Notes under the pieces: generated by a model
Database searches by the model: none
What the model saw: the letters and a program-made list of their open reading frames with translations, nothing else
What the model was told of the DNA's origin: nothing
Assembly: GCA_029448655.1 (NCBI GenBank)
Contig: JACCLO010000006.1
Coordinates: 868,001-932,000, forward strand
DNA length: 64,000 bases
Direction of reading: 5' to 3'
Origin: Wolfiporia cocos
Taxonomy: Eukaryota > Basidiomycota > Agaricomycetes > Polyporales > Phaeolaceae
Shown here: positions 43,387-54,146 of the stretch, one piece after another
Position numbering within the stretch: position 1 is the first letter of the stretch
Layout: each line of letters begins with the position of its first letter
Program-made: the position numbers and the translations under genes

Positions 43387-43849
43387 TGTAACCCGGATGG
43401 CGACTTTCTCAGAGTTCCCAAACAAGTCCGCCTTGAACAGCTCTTCATCTTTCCTCCATAGCCCATTGAAATTTTGATCCATCGCATCGCTCAGGCGTAT
43501 CCCTGGTGCACCGTTTACTTCGAATGTGAAGACCCGTTTTCTGTTAACCGATTGCTGAGGTTTATACTCCTCTAACGGTACTTTCTAAAGAACAATGAGT
43601 GAATGGTCGTGGTGCAGACGGCTGACACGCATTTTCATCTCTTGGAGTTTATGCCCGATGGACGAATACTAGCTATTAGTGCTGTACGAAGCCATGTTGT
43701 GTGGTAGTGCGATGTTCTGCAGCCCAATGGACGAATGCATGCTGAAGAAATGAGACTTGGATTCGTTTTCGTTTGTGAAAGGGGACGTCTCAGCGACCAC
43801 TTCCGGGTATGGAGTGTGTGTTTTATAGATCTCCTGGACAAAGGCCATG
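43387..43849 (-). CDS. possible small fungal gene or gene fragment
   Basis: On the minus strand an ATG at 43849 opens MAFVQEIYKTHTPYPEVVAE and continues about 59 codons. A second exon-like block, 43584-43387, is bounded by a CTTTAG acceptor and a perfect GTAAGT donor, and reads VFTFEVNGAPGIRLSDAMDQ then NFNGLWRKDEELFKADLF. The second block has the look of a real protein (balanced composition, no stops) and faintly resembles basidiomycete-specific hypothetical proteins. I could not join the two blocks with a frame-keeping intron, and nothing convincing follows the donor. A fragment is as likely as a gene. Confidence 0.35.
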
Positions 43850-44310
43850 ATTCAGCGGCCTAATGCCGACTTTGCAATCCTGTGCGCCCTGGTCTAACAC
43901 CACGCTTCTTTTATCATGGCAGAGCGAGTCTTCATCCTACTAGGAAGACGAGTATCCTCGCGCATCGAGTAATGTCAACGCTCTTTTTCACTAAGATGCC
44001 GTCAAGCTTTCCGGTGCGTCACGGATGCTGTGTGAACCATATACAGCTCCATTCACTCACCTATCATGTACGCAAAGACCCCAAGTCGGGCCGCCATACG
44101 CTCGCGGTATACTATGTGCACTGGATCATTAAATTGCCGTAACTCAGTAGGTTGTATCGAACATTGACGAAGACGAGGCTACAAGTTGATTACAAATACC
44201 TCACTTGGCTGTGCGATTGCGTGCACTACTCATGACGCTGAATTGCGGATCCACAAGCGGGTTGACGTCTTAGTTTGTCGAGGACTGAGCTTGCAGTGTA
44301 CTTGCATCAG
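43850..44310. other. non-genic spacer
   Basis: Nothing recognised; short plus-strand ORF at 43,882-44,142 has no family resemblance. Confidence 0.4.
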
Positions 44311-44460
44311 TACGAGTTTAATTACCCGCGGCTTCGCCACGAATTGTCACTTAAGTGTGATAACTAATAGAATAAGGGAAAAACATATTGGATGGATACA
44401 TTGCGAGTCCACCCAACCCTCAGGCCTCAGGGTGTGTGATCACCTAGTCTCGTCCCGTCC

Positions 44461-44547
44461 CCAGACCTTGCACGTGGCTGCTGCCACTCGGGAGGACCCG
44501 AGCGGAGTGCGAAAAACATATTGCAGCAGCCACTGTACAAGGTCTGG
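44461..44547. repeat. hairpin repeat, left
   Basis: CCAGACCTTG...TGGCTGCTGC pairs with GCAGCAGCCA...CAAGGTCTGG around a loop containing CACTCGGGAGG. It is a diverged, inverted partner of the hairpin at 45,775-45,867. Confidence 0.7.
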
Positions 44548-44570
44548 TGGGTTTCGTCAGGGCGGGTGTA

Positions 44571-45148
44571 GGTGACCCCGTCTCGTGATCGCGACGCTGG
44601 CCTACAGCGCGACGCGCATCCTCACAATTGTACTTGTATGCTACCTGATTTCGCAGAATCACTGTCATAATGCCCTCTAAGCAAACTCACGGCAGTCTGT
44701 TTGATCGCGACGTTAACGATATGCTCAATGCGGCGCGTACTGTGGCCGAGAAGTGTTGCCAATATTATACTCACCCGCAGATACACGCCGCTTAGTCACC
44801 GAGAAATTCCAAAACGTATTTGGGGCTGACAGAGTGCAGTACGACTGGCAGCTTGATGTCAGGGAGGCACTGCTGCTGCACCTAGACTCCGTTGTCAACT
44901 CCGTTGTCACTAGTTCACTGCCGGCACAGGATCGGGCAAAACTGGACTGGTTTTGATGTCTGATGAGATGGTGGCAAAGTCGTGATTGTCGTTGTTAAGC
45001 TCAGACATTATGATTTAAAGTGATAAGATGGTGCAGTACGGCATAGACGCGGCCAGCTACGCTTCGCGTGCGTTTGTGAGCTCATCGAGTGCGACGTGTT
45101 GTGCGCTGTACGCCACGCCAGCATCGCGGTCACGAGACGGGGTCACCT
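44571..45148. repeat. inverted-repeat block around the helicase fragment
   Basis: About 50 bp beginning GTAGGTGACCCCGTCTCGTG at 44571 recur inverted ending at about 45148 (CACGAGACGGGGTCACCTAC). The block is about 578 bp. Confidence 0.6.
44670..44955 (+). pseudogene. fragment resembling the N-terminus of a RecQ/DEAD-type helicase
   Basis: After a short ATG-opened peptide (MPSKQTHGSLFDRDVNDMLN, 44670 on), a second frame reads TRRLVTEKFQNVFGADRVQY then DWQLDVREALLLHLDSVVNS. The string WQLDV.EALLLxLDSVV is characteristic of the Q-motif end of fungal repeat-associated RecQ-like helicases, but the P-loop that should follow is missing and the frame stops at 44954. The two parts are out of frame. 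It looks like captured, decayed DNA. Confidence 0.5.
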
Positions 45149-45159
45149 ACTTGAGCCAG

Positions 45160-45727
45160 CGGGTTTGCATAGATAAGCGCCAAGTATCACGTGAATATCG
45201 ACGCGTCGGGTGAGCGCCTCTGAGTCTGCTCGCTCAAGTTGTGTGGTGAGGACACAACTTCGTCATGTAAGGTGCCACATAGTATGAGCTCTGCCGTACT
45301 GTAGATGATACGGGATGAATATTTAATGACTGATTATGGTGCACAGACCGGCTTTGCTCCATATTTAGATGCAGCTGTCAAGTAGCCGTGCATAGGTCAG
45401 GCCCAACTGGTAGATGATGCACAGTAGCATATAGTTAGGGCATTGCATGCACAATTTCTTGTTGGGCTTTGACGACTCTTCTATATAAGTCAGAATGTAT
45501 AGCATGCACTTCGCACCAATTACTAAGTGGACAAGCAAGGCATTCGCCCAGTGTACGTACAGTGCTACGGTATATGCTTTAATCCTATTTGATATATCTG
45601 CGGCGCAGTTGTTTCATTATCATAGGGATGGGCCATTCAACGTTTGTCAATAGGGTGTTCAGAGGCGCTCACCTGACGCGTCGATATTCACTTGATACTT
45701 GGCGCTTATCTATGCAAACCCACTGGG
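45160..45727. repeat. second inverted-repeat block (foldback), about 65-bp arms
   Basis: GGGTTTGCATAGATAAGCGC ... GACGCGTC(G/A)GGTGAGCGCC at 45160-45225 is repeated, inverted, at 45662-45727 with two or three mismatches. No protein. It is nearly the same length as the neighbouring block. Confidence 0.7.
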
Positions 45728-45774
45728 TAATTAACCTCAAGTGGGGTCACCTACACCCACCCTGGTGAAACCCA

Positions 45775-45867
45775 CCAGACCTTATACCAGTGGCACCTGC
45801 AATATGTTTTTTGCACTCCACCTGGACATGTCCGGGCTGCAGGTGCCACGTGAGGTATAAGGTCTGG
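45775..45867. repeat. hairpin repeat, right
   Basis: CCAGACCTTATACC...GTGGCACCTGCA pairs with TGCAGGTGCCAC...GGTATAAGGTCTGG. Relative to the left hairpin, stem changes are matched on both arms (CTGCTGC/GCAGCAG against CACCTGC/GCAGGTG). Confidence 0.7.
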
Positions 45868-46231
45868 ATCCAAGACTAGTGATCACCCTGCTGCACCTGC
45901 CTCTTCGTTCTCTGCCTGCTCAGCCACTTCCAACACCTCGCTGATGCTCGGTGTCATCGTTGCTTTGCTTGTAACATTGCATCCACAAATGTGATGCCTC
46001 AAAAAACTCCTGACTTTTGTAGGTATCTACAGTACAGGCTATTTACATTACAATATCCCGTGGCACAGCGCAGGGAGGACATGGTCGATGGGATTTGAAC
46101 ACCGTGCATGTTGTAGGCGCCATGCATGGGAAATGGTATGGGGACGGTGGCGCGCGCCCTACGGGCCAATGAATGCACAGTTGCCACGCGAGAACCACAT
46201 GGTTTTCTTCCACGGCCCTTTAGTATTTAGA

Positions 46232-46527
46232 CTAGCTTAATTACCTGTGGCTTCGCCACAAATGTTATGTTTTAGGAATATATTCTAGTCTCTGCCCACT
46301 CAGCCACTCCTCCACTTTGCTGATGCTCGGCTTCATCGTCACTTTGCTTGTAAAATCTTTGCAACTGGCACGCACACCTTGCAGGCACTGGGCATGGGAA
46401 TTCACTGGCGTCAGGCACCCTATCTAATGGGAGCAGGAATGACCCCCATGGACGCCATGTGGCAAATGTGGCATCCACGCTAGCGGCACGTGAGTGCCTA
46501 CGGCACAAGCTCCCTTTTATTTATAGA
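46232..46527 (-). mobile_element. Helitron-like unit, tandem with the previous one
   Basis: 3' end hairpin GTGGCGAAGCCAC, then AGGTAATTAAGCTAG at 46232; 5' end TCTATAAATAAAAGGGAGC at 46527. It abuts the neighbouring units at CTAG|TC junctions on both sides. Another 3' end starts at 46528. Confidence 0.6.
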
Positions 46528-46531
46528 CTAG

Positions 46532-47719
46532 CTTAATTACCCATGGCTTCGCCACATTCACACTAGTACTGCTTTTTCTGCTTCAATATGTTAATCCTGT
46601 TGGAGCGCACAATCTGTCACGCTGATGCTGCACGGCCCCGCCCGCATCAAGGACCGACTTAGTACATTTATAGTGTCTGTGCCTTTCACATTCCGAATCG
46701 ATACATTTTTTGTGGCATCCCTTAGCTACTGTAGTCCTCATCTGGTTACTTAGCTGCCCACTACTGTTTTACCACCTTTCTGTTTCATCCCGCATGTTTC
46801 GCTGGCACCGTAGATTACTTATACTGCTGCCTGCATCCACTGACCCTCAGTCTTGCACTCTTGCCCAAGCACACCGTACTGAGGGTAAGCACAATACCGT
46901 TACATCGCACTATGTTCGTTACATTGATTGCACTCCTGTATTTAGACATACGTCATCTACCTACAGGTACAGATACACAAAGTCTTGCACTCTTGCCCGA
47001 GCGCACTGTACTGAGGACATATGTCATCTATGACATGGAAGCCACCATGCCACCCGTCCCAGCGGGGAACCCCTATATCCACCTTCCCTATCCCTAATAA
47101 CCCCCCACACTTCTAAGGTGGAGCACAAGAAGGCACTCCTATTGAGGAGTCCTGCCGTATTGCCTGGAGTCGCGACCCATGAGTGTACCGCGACGCCCCC
47201 AGACTAGCAAGTAGAAGAGAACGAGTAAGATGGATGCAATGAATAGGAGCCCCCACGCCCAACTAGGACGTAGCAGGCTTCGTTGCAAGGACCCTGACAC
47301 GCAGAGGCACGCAGCAGAGGGTATGAAAGAGGTGACCAGGGGACATGCCCCCTAGGCCAAAATCTTAAGTCTGAGGTGTAGCCTCAGACGTCGCCTGTAT
47401 ATATACATGTAGAGACCCCCTAGCTAAGACCTTTTGTCTACCCTAAAGAGACGGTCTGTGCGCAGTAGGAATCATGTGACTGCAGAGGTAACTAGGTAAC
47501 GTGCTACTCAAGATGCTACAACGTGACCATGTGAAAGCGAGATAAGATAAAGACTTTATCTACCTATGCACGTGCACCTCCACAGACCATCTAACAAGCC
47601 TAAAAACCCGGACTTTGAGTGCAAAATAAAGGGGAAAATACCACAATTTCTTGTGACAGTCTACCTACAGGTATTCGCCGTAACATGCGCACACTCTCAT
47701 AATCCAATCCATGTGTGCC
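46532..47719. other. repeat-derived spacer
   Basis: Starts as a further Helitron-like 3' end. Contains a direct repeat GTCTTGCACTCTTGCCC(A/G)AG (about 46,849 and 46,980) and LTR-like DNA at 47,110-47,530 that shares CCCTAAAGAGA(C/T)GG and CTGTGCGCAGTA with 36,380-36,405. No gene recognised. Confidence 0.4.
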
Positions 47720-48261
47720 TGTTACGGATCGAATATCCGTTCAACACAAAATAACTAAGTCGAGTTACTCAGCGTATCGAGTAGCGCACTACTCGTCAGA
47801 CTCCTCAGAGTCAGAGCGTTGATATACAAGCTGCGGGCTTAATTGCTCAAGCCTTTGAGAACGAGTATAAGATCCTTGTAATTCAACAAGGTCGAGCTGA
47901 GGAACTTGACCGGTATTTACATCAGGTTATATACTACGGTCTGTTAATTGGGGTCATAGTGTCCTTGGTACTGCTACTATTAAGTCTGTCAGGCTAACAA
48001 TATAAGTAATAAAGGAGAAGTGTTGCGGTTGAGCGCAACAAGGGATGAAACAGAGTACCGCTGTGGTTAGACACAGAATATCAGCTAGAACGCGATGCGA
48101 ACACGGAGAATGGGCATAGGGTTGTTATACATGAAACAGGGCCTACGGTTGAGTGGAGGCCCCTAGAAGTAAAGCGCGCGATGCAGCGGTTGAACGCTAA
48201 GTCCTCATACATAGTGACGCGTCAAAGAGAATATTCGAGTGTACCTGGTGGGATCGTAACA
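47720..48261 (-). repeat. 3' LTR of element B
   Basis: 542 bp, TGTTACGG to TCGTAACA. Three differences from the 5' LTR, near its right end. Confidence 0.92.
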
Positions 48262-48278
48262 TCACCCCCCCCCTCAAG
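48262..48278 (-). promoter_or_regulatory. polypurine tract of element B
   Basis: Element sense: TTGAGGGGGGGGGTGA directly before the 3' LTR, an unusually pure G run. Confidence 0.65.
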
Positions 48279-48317
48279 CCCTCATCGCCCTCGATGAAAT
48301 CCAAGCATCATGGCCAC

Positions 48318-49335
48318 TCAAAGGGCCTCCGGGTTGGGGTCATTGTACCCTGCATCTGTATCGGGGAGCGGAGGCGTTGGAGGGGGGATCCATACCTGAT
48401 AGAGGGCGCATTTGCCGACGCGATGTCCTGGCTGCATGACTCTACAGGTGGGGCATCTGTAATCTGGACAGTCGAGGATCCAATGCCAGGGGCTACCACA
48501 TCGACGACAGGGCTCCTCGACAGAGGGTCGGGGTGGTGAGCGAGCTGAGGGGACGGCGCAAAGATACTCTCCTGACTCGTACCGCTGATGGTGGTGGTGG
48601 GCCCAGAGACGTTGCCTGAGCCAGGCGGGCGGCTGATAGAGGGGTTCGTCCCATCCATCCCTCCCTCACTCCCACTCCTCCTGGGTGATGATCTCAACTG
48701 ATGGAGATCAGTTACTAACTCCGTCGCTAGCAGCTGCAGAGGTCAGCAAGGGGGGAGCCCGACAATTGCTCGACCCCTCTCGAACTGGGCGTCATTCATT
48801 GTTTCGTGGATGCGGAGCAGAGCACATTGACTCTCGAGGTCGAGGTCCTGCGGGGGCGGTCGGTACGGCAGTGTCGCGAGGTACCACATGACTGTATTCC
48901 ATAAAATCGAATGGTTCTGTGATTCGATCCAGTTCACCATCGTCGAGTAGCCAGGGGAGGGCTTCGCGTTTGTGGGGGGCGGGGCAGGCCTGCTTTGACT
49001 TCTGCAAACGCTCGCCGGATTCACGATGGTGTCGACGCCCCGAGGTGATCGATCCACTGAGTGATGCACCGCCCAAGCCTCTGTCGTTGGAGGAGGGCCG
49101 TACATTCGAGTTGGACGATCCTCTCTGTGACGTCCTGGTACTGGTCGAAGATGTCTGTAAGTTCCTGTACGAGTTCAAATTGATCGGTCCAGGGGGTCGC
49201 CTGCCCTCCGGGGGGGATGTCGGACCTGTGCCAGGTGAGCGCATGTCTAATGCGGACGTGGGCATCCTCCGAGCAGCCGTAAGACCTGCCTGTCTGGTAC
49301 CCCATGCGGACTGCAAGAGACCGCCGCATCGTCGG
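48318..49335 (-). pseudogene. ORF3 relic of element B
   Basis: The minus frame at 49329-49021 reads VRIRHALTWHRSD then LVQELTDIFDQYQDVTERIV, aligning with ORF3 of element A. Another frame from about 48530 to the TGA at 48318 reads CRRCGSPWHWILDC and CPTCRVMQPGHRVGKC, then a tail ending NPEAL where A ends QDAEAL. The parts are in different frames, so it is broken, but the zinc-knuckle spacing and the end of the protein are conserved. Confidence 0.68.
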
Positions 49336-52300
49336 GGTGGTGGGTCACTCAGACTGGTTGGGTGTAGGGAGTGGCGTCGACATGCTATTTCTTCGACCTG
49401 GCAGACTCTGGTCTTCGTCCTCTTGCTTTTAAAGTCCCTGAGGATGTCCGGGGAGTTCTTCAAACTAGCTTCGCTTTCCCATGAGTCTTCCACCGATGGA
49501 TAGCCTTTCCAATGAACGAGATATTGTTTCTTCCCTCGGTATAGTCGTTGGTTCAGGATGGCTTCAACTTCATACTCTGCTTCTCCATCGACTAGTTCCA
49601 GGGGCAGCTTCACATGATTAGGTCCGTGCACCCCAGTCTCATTGAACGGCTTCAGTAGGGCCGCATGGAAGACCGGGTGTAACTTTCATTGAGGCGGGAG
49701 GGCCAGCCAATAAGTTACATTCCCAAGCTTTTCAGAGATAGTGAATGGTCCCTCCCTCTTGGGGGCGAGCTTCCGAGATTTGTATGGGAGGTGGAGATTC
49801 TTGGCATCGAGCCAGACCTTATCCCCTTTGTTGAACTTAGGGAGGTCTCGTAGGGTCCTTCCTGCCATTCGCTTCTGCATTAGTTCATGAGCGGCAATTG
49901 CCTTTTCCCTTGCTTCTTGCGTGGCTTTTAGTCGGTCAGCTGCTGCCGGTACCTGGGTGGTTTTGACTTCGTCTGGTAACCCTCTCGGGATATATTCCAT
50001 GATTACTTCTGTAGGGGCAGGCCGCCCCTCAGTTCTTCGTGTGTTGTGAGCGAATTCTACATCTGCCAATCACGTTGCCCAAAGTCTTGGATCGATCATA
50101 CAGTATATGCGCAGGTAGACTTCGATTTGTTGGTTCATTCTTTCTGTCTGTCCGTCTGTCTGTGGGTGGTAGGCCGTGCTGAGGGCGGACTCGATTCCAA
50201 GGACTTTACAGAGTCCCTGGAAGAGCTTGGATGCAAATTGCGGTCCTCGGTCGGATATGATTTTTTGGGGGAGTCCGTACTTCGAGTAGATTTGCCGATG
50301 AAATATGTCAGCCGCCCCTTCACTGGTGATGGTCTTGCTGCATGGGGTTAACGATATCACCTTGGATGACCCATGATCAATGATGACCATGATTGAGTCA
50401 TACTTCCCTACTGGGGGAAGGTCCGTGATGAAGTCAACGGAGCATTGTGAAAAGGGGAGGGCATCTTTTTTTGTCGGAATCGGTTGTAGTGGTGGCTTCG
50501 TCGGGTTTCTGTCGGGTTTCATTTGCTGACATATGGCGCATCCTTTGATGTATTCTGCCACCATTTTCCGGAGGTCAGGCCACCAAAAGTGTTCCTGTAC
50601 TTTCAGTGTCGTCCCCCAGATTCCGGGGTGACCGGCTGCGATTGGATCGTGATATCTAGAGACCACATCCCTTCTCAGGGTAGGGTCCCTGGGAACGTAC
50701 ATTCACCCCTTGTACAAGAGGACCCCTTCGCTGTACTGCCAGTCTTCCATTGCTGTCCTCGAAGGGGCAGCCTCTCCTGTTCTGAGGGAGCAGAGAGCCT
50801 GTTCCGCGATCGGGTCGAAGGACTTCGTGATCTTGATCCGATCGATGATCGGTATCTCGATCGCATGGACAAACAATTCGTCGAGTAACATGAGGATATC
50901 TTCGTTGTCGTGTTCTGAACCACTAAGTTCAGGAGGCGCGAGAGGGTGTCCGCCATTATCAATTTCTTTCCGGGTATGTGTTGTAACCGAATGTCGAACT
51001 GGGACAGCAAGAGGTGCCATCTTGCTTGTCTCCGATTTAATCTCTGGGCGCTTCGCCAGTAAGTAAGGTTCTGATGATTGCTTCTGATCAGAATCTGGTG
51101 CGGTGCTCCTTCTAGAAGGTGGCGCCATTCCTCGAGGGCACGGACTATCCCGAGAAGCTCTCGATCGTAGATTTCGTAGTTTCGTTCTGCTGCAGTGAGG
51201 GATTGGGAGAGGTAGCCAACTGGCTGTTCATTCCCCTCGTCGTCCTTCTGTTTGAGTACTGCTCCGAGGGCATACTGAGATGCATCTGTCTCGAGGATAA
51301 ATGGTTTCGTTTTGTCGGGGAGCGACAGGGCCGGGGCTTTTACGAATTGACACTTCAGGAATTCAAAGGCCTTCTCCTCTCACTCAGTCCATTTGAAACC
51401 GCTCCCTGTTGCGGTCTTTGTGAGGTCAATGAGCGGTTGGGCATGTGTGGAGTAATGATTGATGAATTTTCGGTAGAAGTTTGTGAAGCCCAGGAAGGAG
51501 CGGACCCCTTTGACGTTTCGTGGGGCGGGCCACTTCCGAATTCCTTGGAGTTTGGCTGGGTCCATCTGGACATGTCCTGGGCTGATCACTAGTCCTAGGA
51601 ATTCTACCTTGTTAACTCCAAAAGCGCATTTTTCTGGCTTCACAAATAACTTGTTGTCAGCGAGCTTTCGCAGAATTCGCCATTCTCGCTCTTGGTGTAT
51701 GCTTTGGTCTGGGGAAAAGATGAGGATGTCGTCCATGTACACCACCACCCATCCCTCCGCTATTTCTTCTTTGAGAATCTCGTTCATCATGGACTGGAAC
51801 GTAGCTGGCGAGTTGCACATCCCGAAGAACATTACTGTGGGCTCATAGTGTTATGATTATTTTGATTTTTCGAATATTGACAGAACTCACCACCGGGCAA
51901 ATACGATACAGGGACTTGTTGCGCAACCAACTCCCCTGGCTACTCGTGACTCTACTGGGCGCATCCCCAGTTGTACTAGTCTATAGGGCGCATTTCATCT
52001 TCGGCAGATCCAACTCTGCCACCGTTTCGTGTTCATCGTTCGTTAGCTGATAGATGGCGTTCAACCGCCATCATTCCTATCTATCGTCTCAGGTATATCA
52101 CTACATACCTATCAAACGTTTGGGACTATAGCGTAGATAGTATCGGTGACATCTGGGATGGACTTGACCCCTAAAACCCAACGTAGTATATAAACTGATG
52201 TACTTACTGTCGAGGCTCTTCAGCTCGGCCTTGTTGTATAAAACAAGAAGTCTTATACTCGTTCTCAAACGTAGGAAACTACGCTCAGTATTTCTTCTTC

Positions 52301-54060
52301 GAGCAACCGAACGACTAAGTCCTCGAAGTGCACACTGACTTCTCGGACTTAGGCGAGTCTTATATTCTATTCGACTCGCACCTGAACAGATTATATCCTC
52401 TAACGCGTATTGGATATTATACGATCTCCTAGGAACTTCACCTAGGACCTGAAGGCATCTAACGAGCATTTGCCTTGCATACGGCTATACGCCCACGTGC
52501 AGAAGAACGATCTATATTCGCGACTCGAATATATGAACGGGTATTCGACCCGTAACACATAGAGACCGGCATTCGTCTTGAATGCGCCCTTCCACTGGTC
52601 ACCCTCTTTGATCTGCACATTGTTATATCCTGCGCGCAGGTCCATATTGGTGAAAATCTTTGCCCCTTTTAGCTTCTCGATGAGTTCAGATATTAGGGGT
52701 AGGGGATATGCGTTCTTGATCGTTCCTTCGTTTAGATATCTGTAGTCTTGGCAAGGCCTCAGGCCCCCGTCTTTTTTAGGGACAAAGAAAGCGGGGGAAG
52801 CCATTGGAGATTTTGAGGGTCGGATGAAACCTTTTGCGAGGTTTTCTTCTAAGAATTCATCCATGGCTTTCTGTTTTCTGGGGGACAGAGTGTAAACCTT
52901 ACAGTCTCGGGGTACGAAATTGGGTTTCAGTTCGATGGCATGGTCCCAGGGTCTCGACGGTGGGAAGGAGGCGGCTGCCGATTTATTGAAGACTTTCGCA
53001 AAGTCTTTCAGATGTTCAGGGAGGATTGTTTCGTCAGTGCATTTTTCTGCCGTTCCTGCAAACTCTTGAGATTTGGTCATGGCCTTTTGAATGCAGGAGA
53101 GTTGTGTGATCCTCTTCCTGAATCTGTGTTTGGTCTCAGTTCGCGGGGCAGTCAGCTTCCTTTCCATTTTGATAAATCTTCGTAGGAGTTGGTGCTCTTC
53201 TTTGGAGGGTAGTTCCTCCGGGGGTTTTTTGTATTAGGGTCAGGATCCTTTGGTATTCCTTCCTTATCGGTGGAGCCGAAACCCTTTTCTCCTCATTCAG
53301 TCTCGTCGAGCCCTTCGACCTGGATTATATCAGGGGTTATGGCTTGTTCGAATATAATCTGTGCAATCCGCATTCCGGGAATGATGCGGTGAGCAGTTGT
53401 CGATTGGTTGAATAGTATGACTTGGACTTCTCCTCTGTAGTCAGGGTCGATGATGCCCCCTCCTACTGTCAGGCCATGCCTAAGAGTGAGGCCCGATCGT
53501 GAGGCGATCCTTCCATAGGATCCCTTTGGGATTTTCATATGGATTCCGGTGGGGATTGCCTTCCATCCTCCTGGGGCTATCTCTTCTGGTCTGGAGGCAT
53601 AGAGGTCGTAGCCGATGGCTCCATCGGTTCCCCGAGTTGGTAGTCTTCCTTCAGGTGTTACGGTCATTTCAACCATATCGAGGCGAATAGTGACGTCTGC
53701 GCTTCGAGTTTTTTCTGGGATTTTGTTGGGAGTGACATCGACCTTCCCTTTGGTCCAGTCGATTTTGGGTCCCTCCTTCTTTAGCCAATTATATCCGAGG
53801 ATCATGTCTTCCTTTCCAATGTTTCCGACGAGGAAGCAGACCTTTCGTTTCTTCCCTCCATATCTAATAGCAAGAGTTACTTCCCAATCTATCTGCCCAT
53901 CTTTATTGACGGTTCCATCCACATTGCGAATGGTGATGGGGTTCTTGATTGGTCGAGTCAGGATTCTGTGTCAAATGACGAGTTTTGGGTGGATGAGGGA
54001 GGACATGGCTCCCAAGTCGATGAGGGCATTTACTGTCATGGGTTTCTGCAGCTCCAGGGT
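48792..54060 (-). pseudogene. Pol of element B, inactivated
   Basis: Readable in pieces: protease LIDLGA (the A copy has LIDSGA; codon TTG for TCG at 54015-54013) with TGA at 53973; dUTPase 53922-53293 with four motifs intact and TGA replacing the Arg of motif 5; RT up to the solo LTR at 52557, resuming at 51848 with YMDD; TGA at 51380-51382 after GFKWTE; RNase H RSNHQNL (Asp to Asn); a frameshift near 50,930; TGA near 50,700 before MYVPRD; integrase 50702-50070 with TGA near 50,070; GPF module; TGA at 49686 where A has Trp; chromodomain (EVEAILNQRL, VHWKGY, SWESE). At least four stops stand where A has Arg or a CGA-like codon. Confidence 0.9.
51849..52557 (+). repeat. solo LTR of the element A family inserted in element B RT
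   Basis: 709 bp, opposite orientation to the A LTRs, starting TGTTATGATTATTTTG and ending CCGTAACA, with the 5-bp duplication CATAG (51844-51848 and 52558-52562). It splits the RT between TNAGLY and VMFFGMCN. Its start-site string carries one change (AGCTCGGCCTT). Confidence 0.92.
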
Positions 54061-54146
54061 TATAGGGATGAATAGCAATCTATTGCGTTCATACGATGTA
54101 ATTACATGGGCTGCGCTTTCGGGAGGTAAGACCGTGTGCTTCCTCC

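Larger units (their letters stand above)
44444..45878. mobile_element. hAT-like insertion within the Helitron-like unit
   Basis: Flanked by the 8-bp duplication GTGATCAC (44436-44443 and 45879-45886); the empty site CAGGGTGATC(G)CACACCCTG is seen in the 25.8-kb copy. Ends are CTAGTCTCG and, as complement, TAGTCTTGG. Near each end is a 90-bp hairpin. It carries a decayed helicase fragment and two further inverted-repeat blocks, so it is a composite. Confidence 0.62.
44311..46231 (-). mobile_element. non-autonomous Helitron-like element, interrupted
   Basis: Read on the minus strand it starts TCTAAATACTAAAGGGCCGTGG-like at 46231 and ends in a hairpin GTGGCGAAGCC(G)C, then GGGTAATTAAACTC at 44311. 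The layout (5' TC, 3' hairpin about 11 nt before CTRR, no target duplication) is that of Helitrons. The next unit abuts at 46232. A hAT-like element (44444-45878) splits it; the unsplit relative is at 25,797-26,287. No Rep/helicase protein. Confidence 0.6.
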
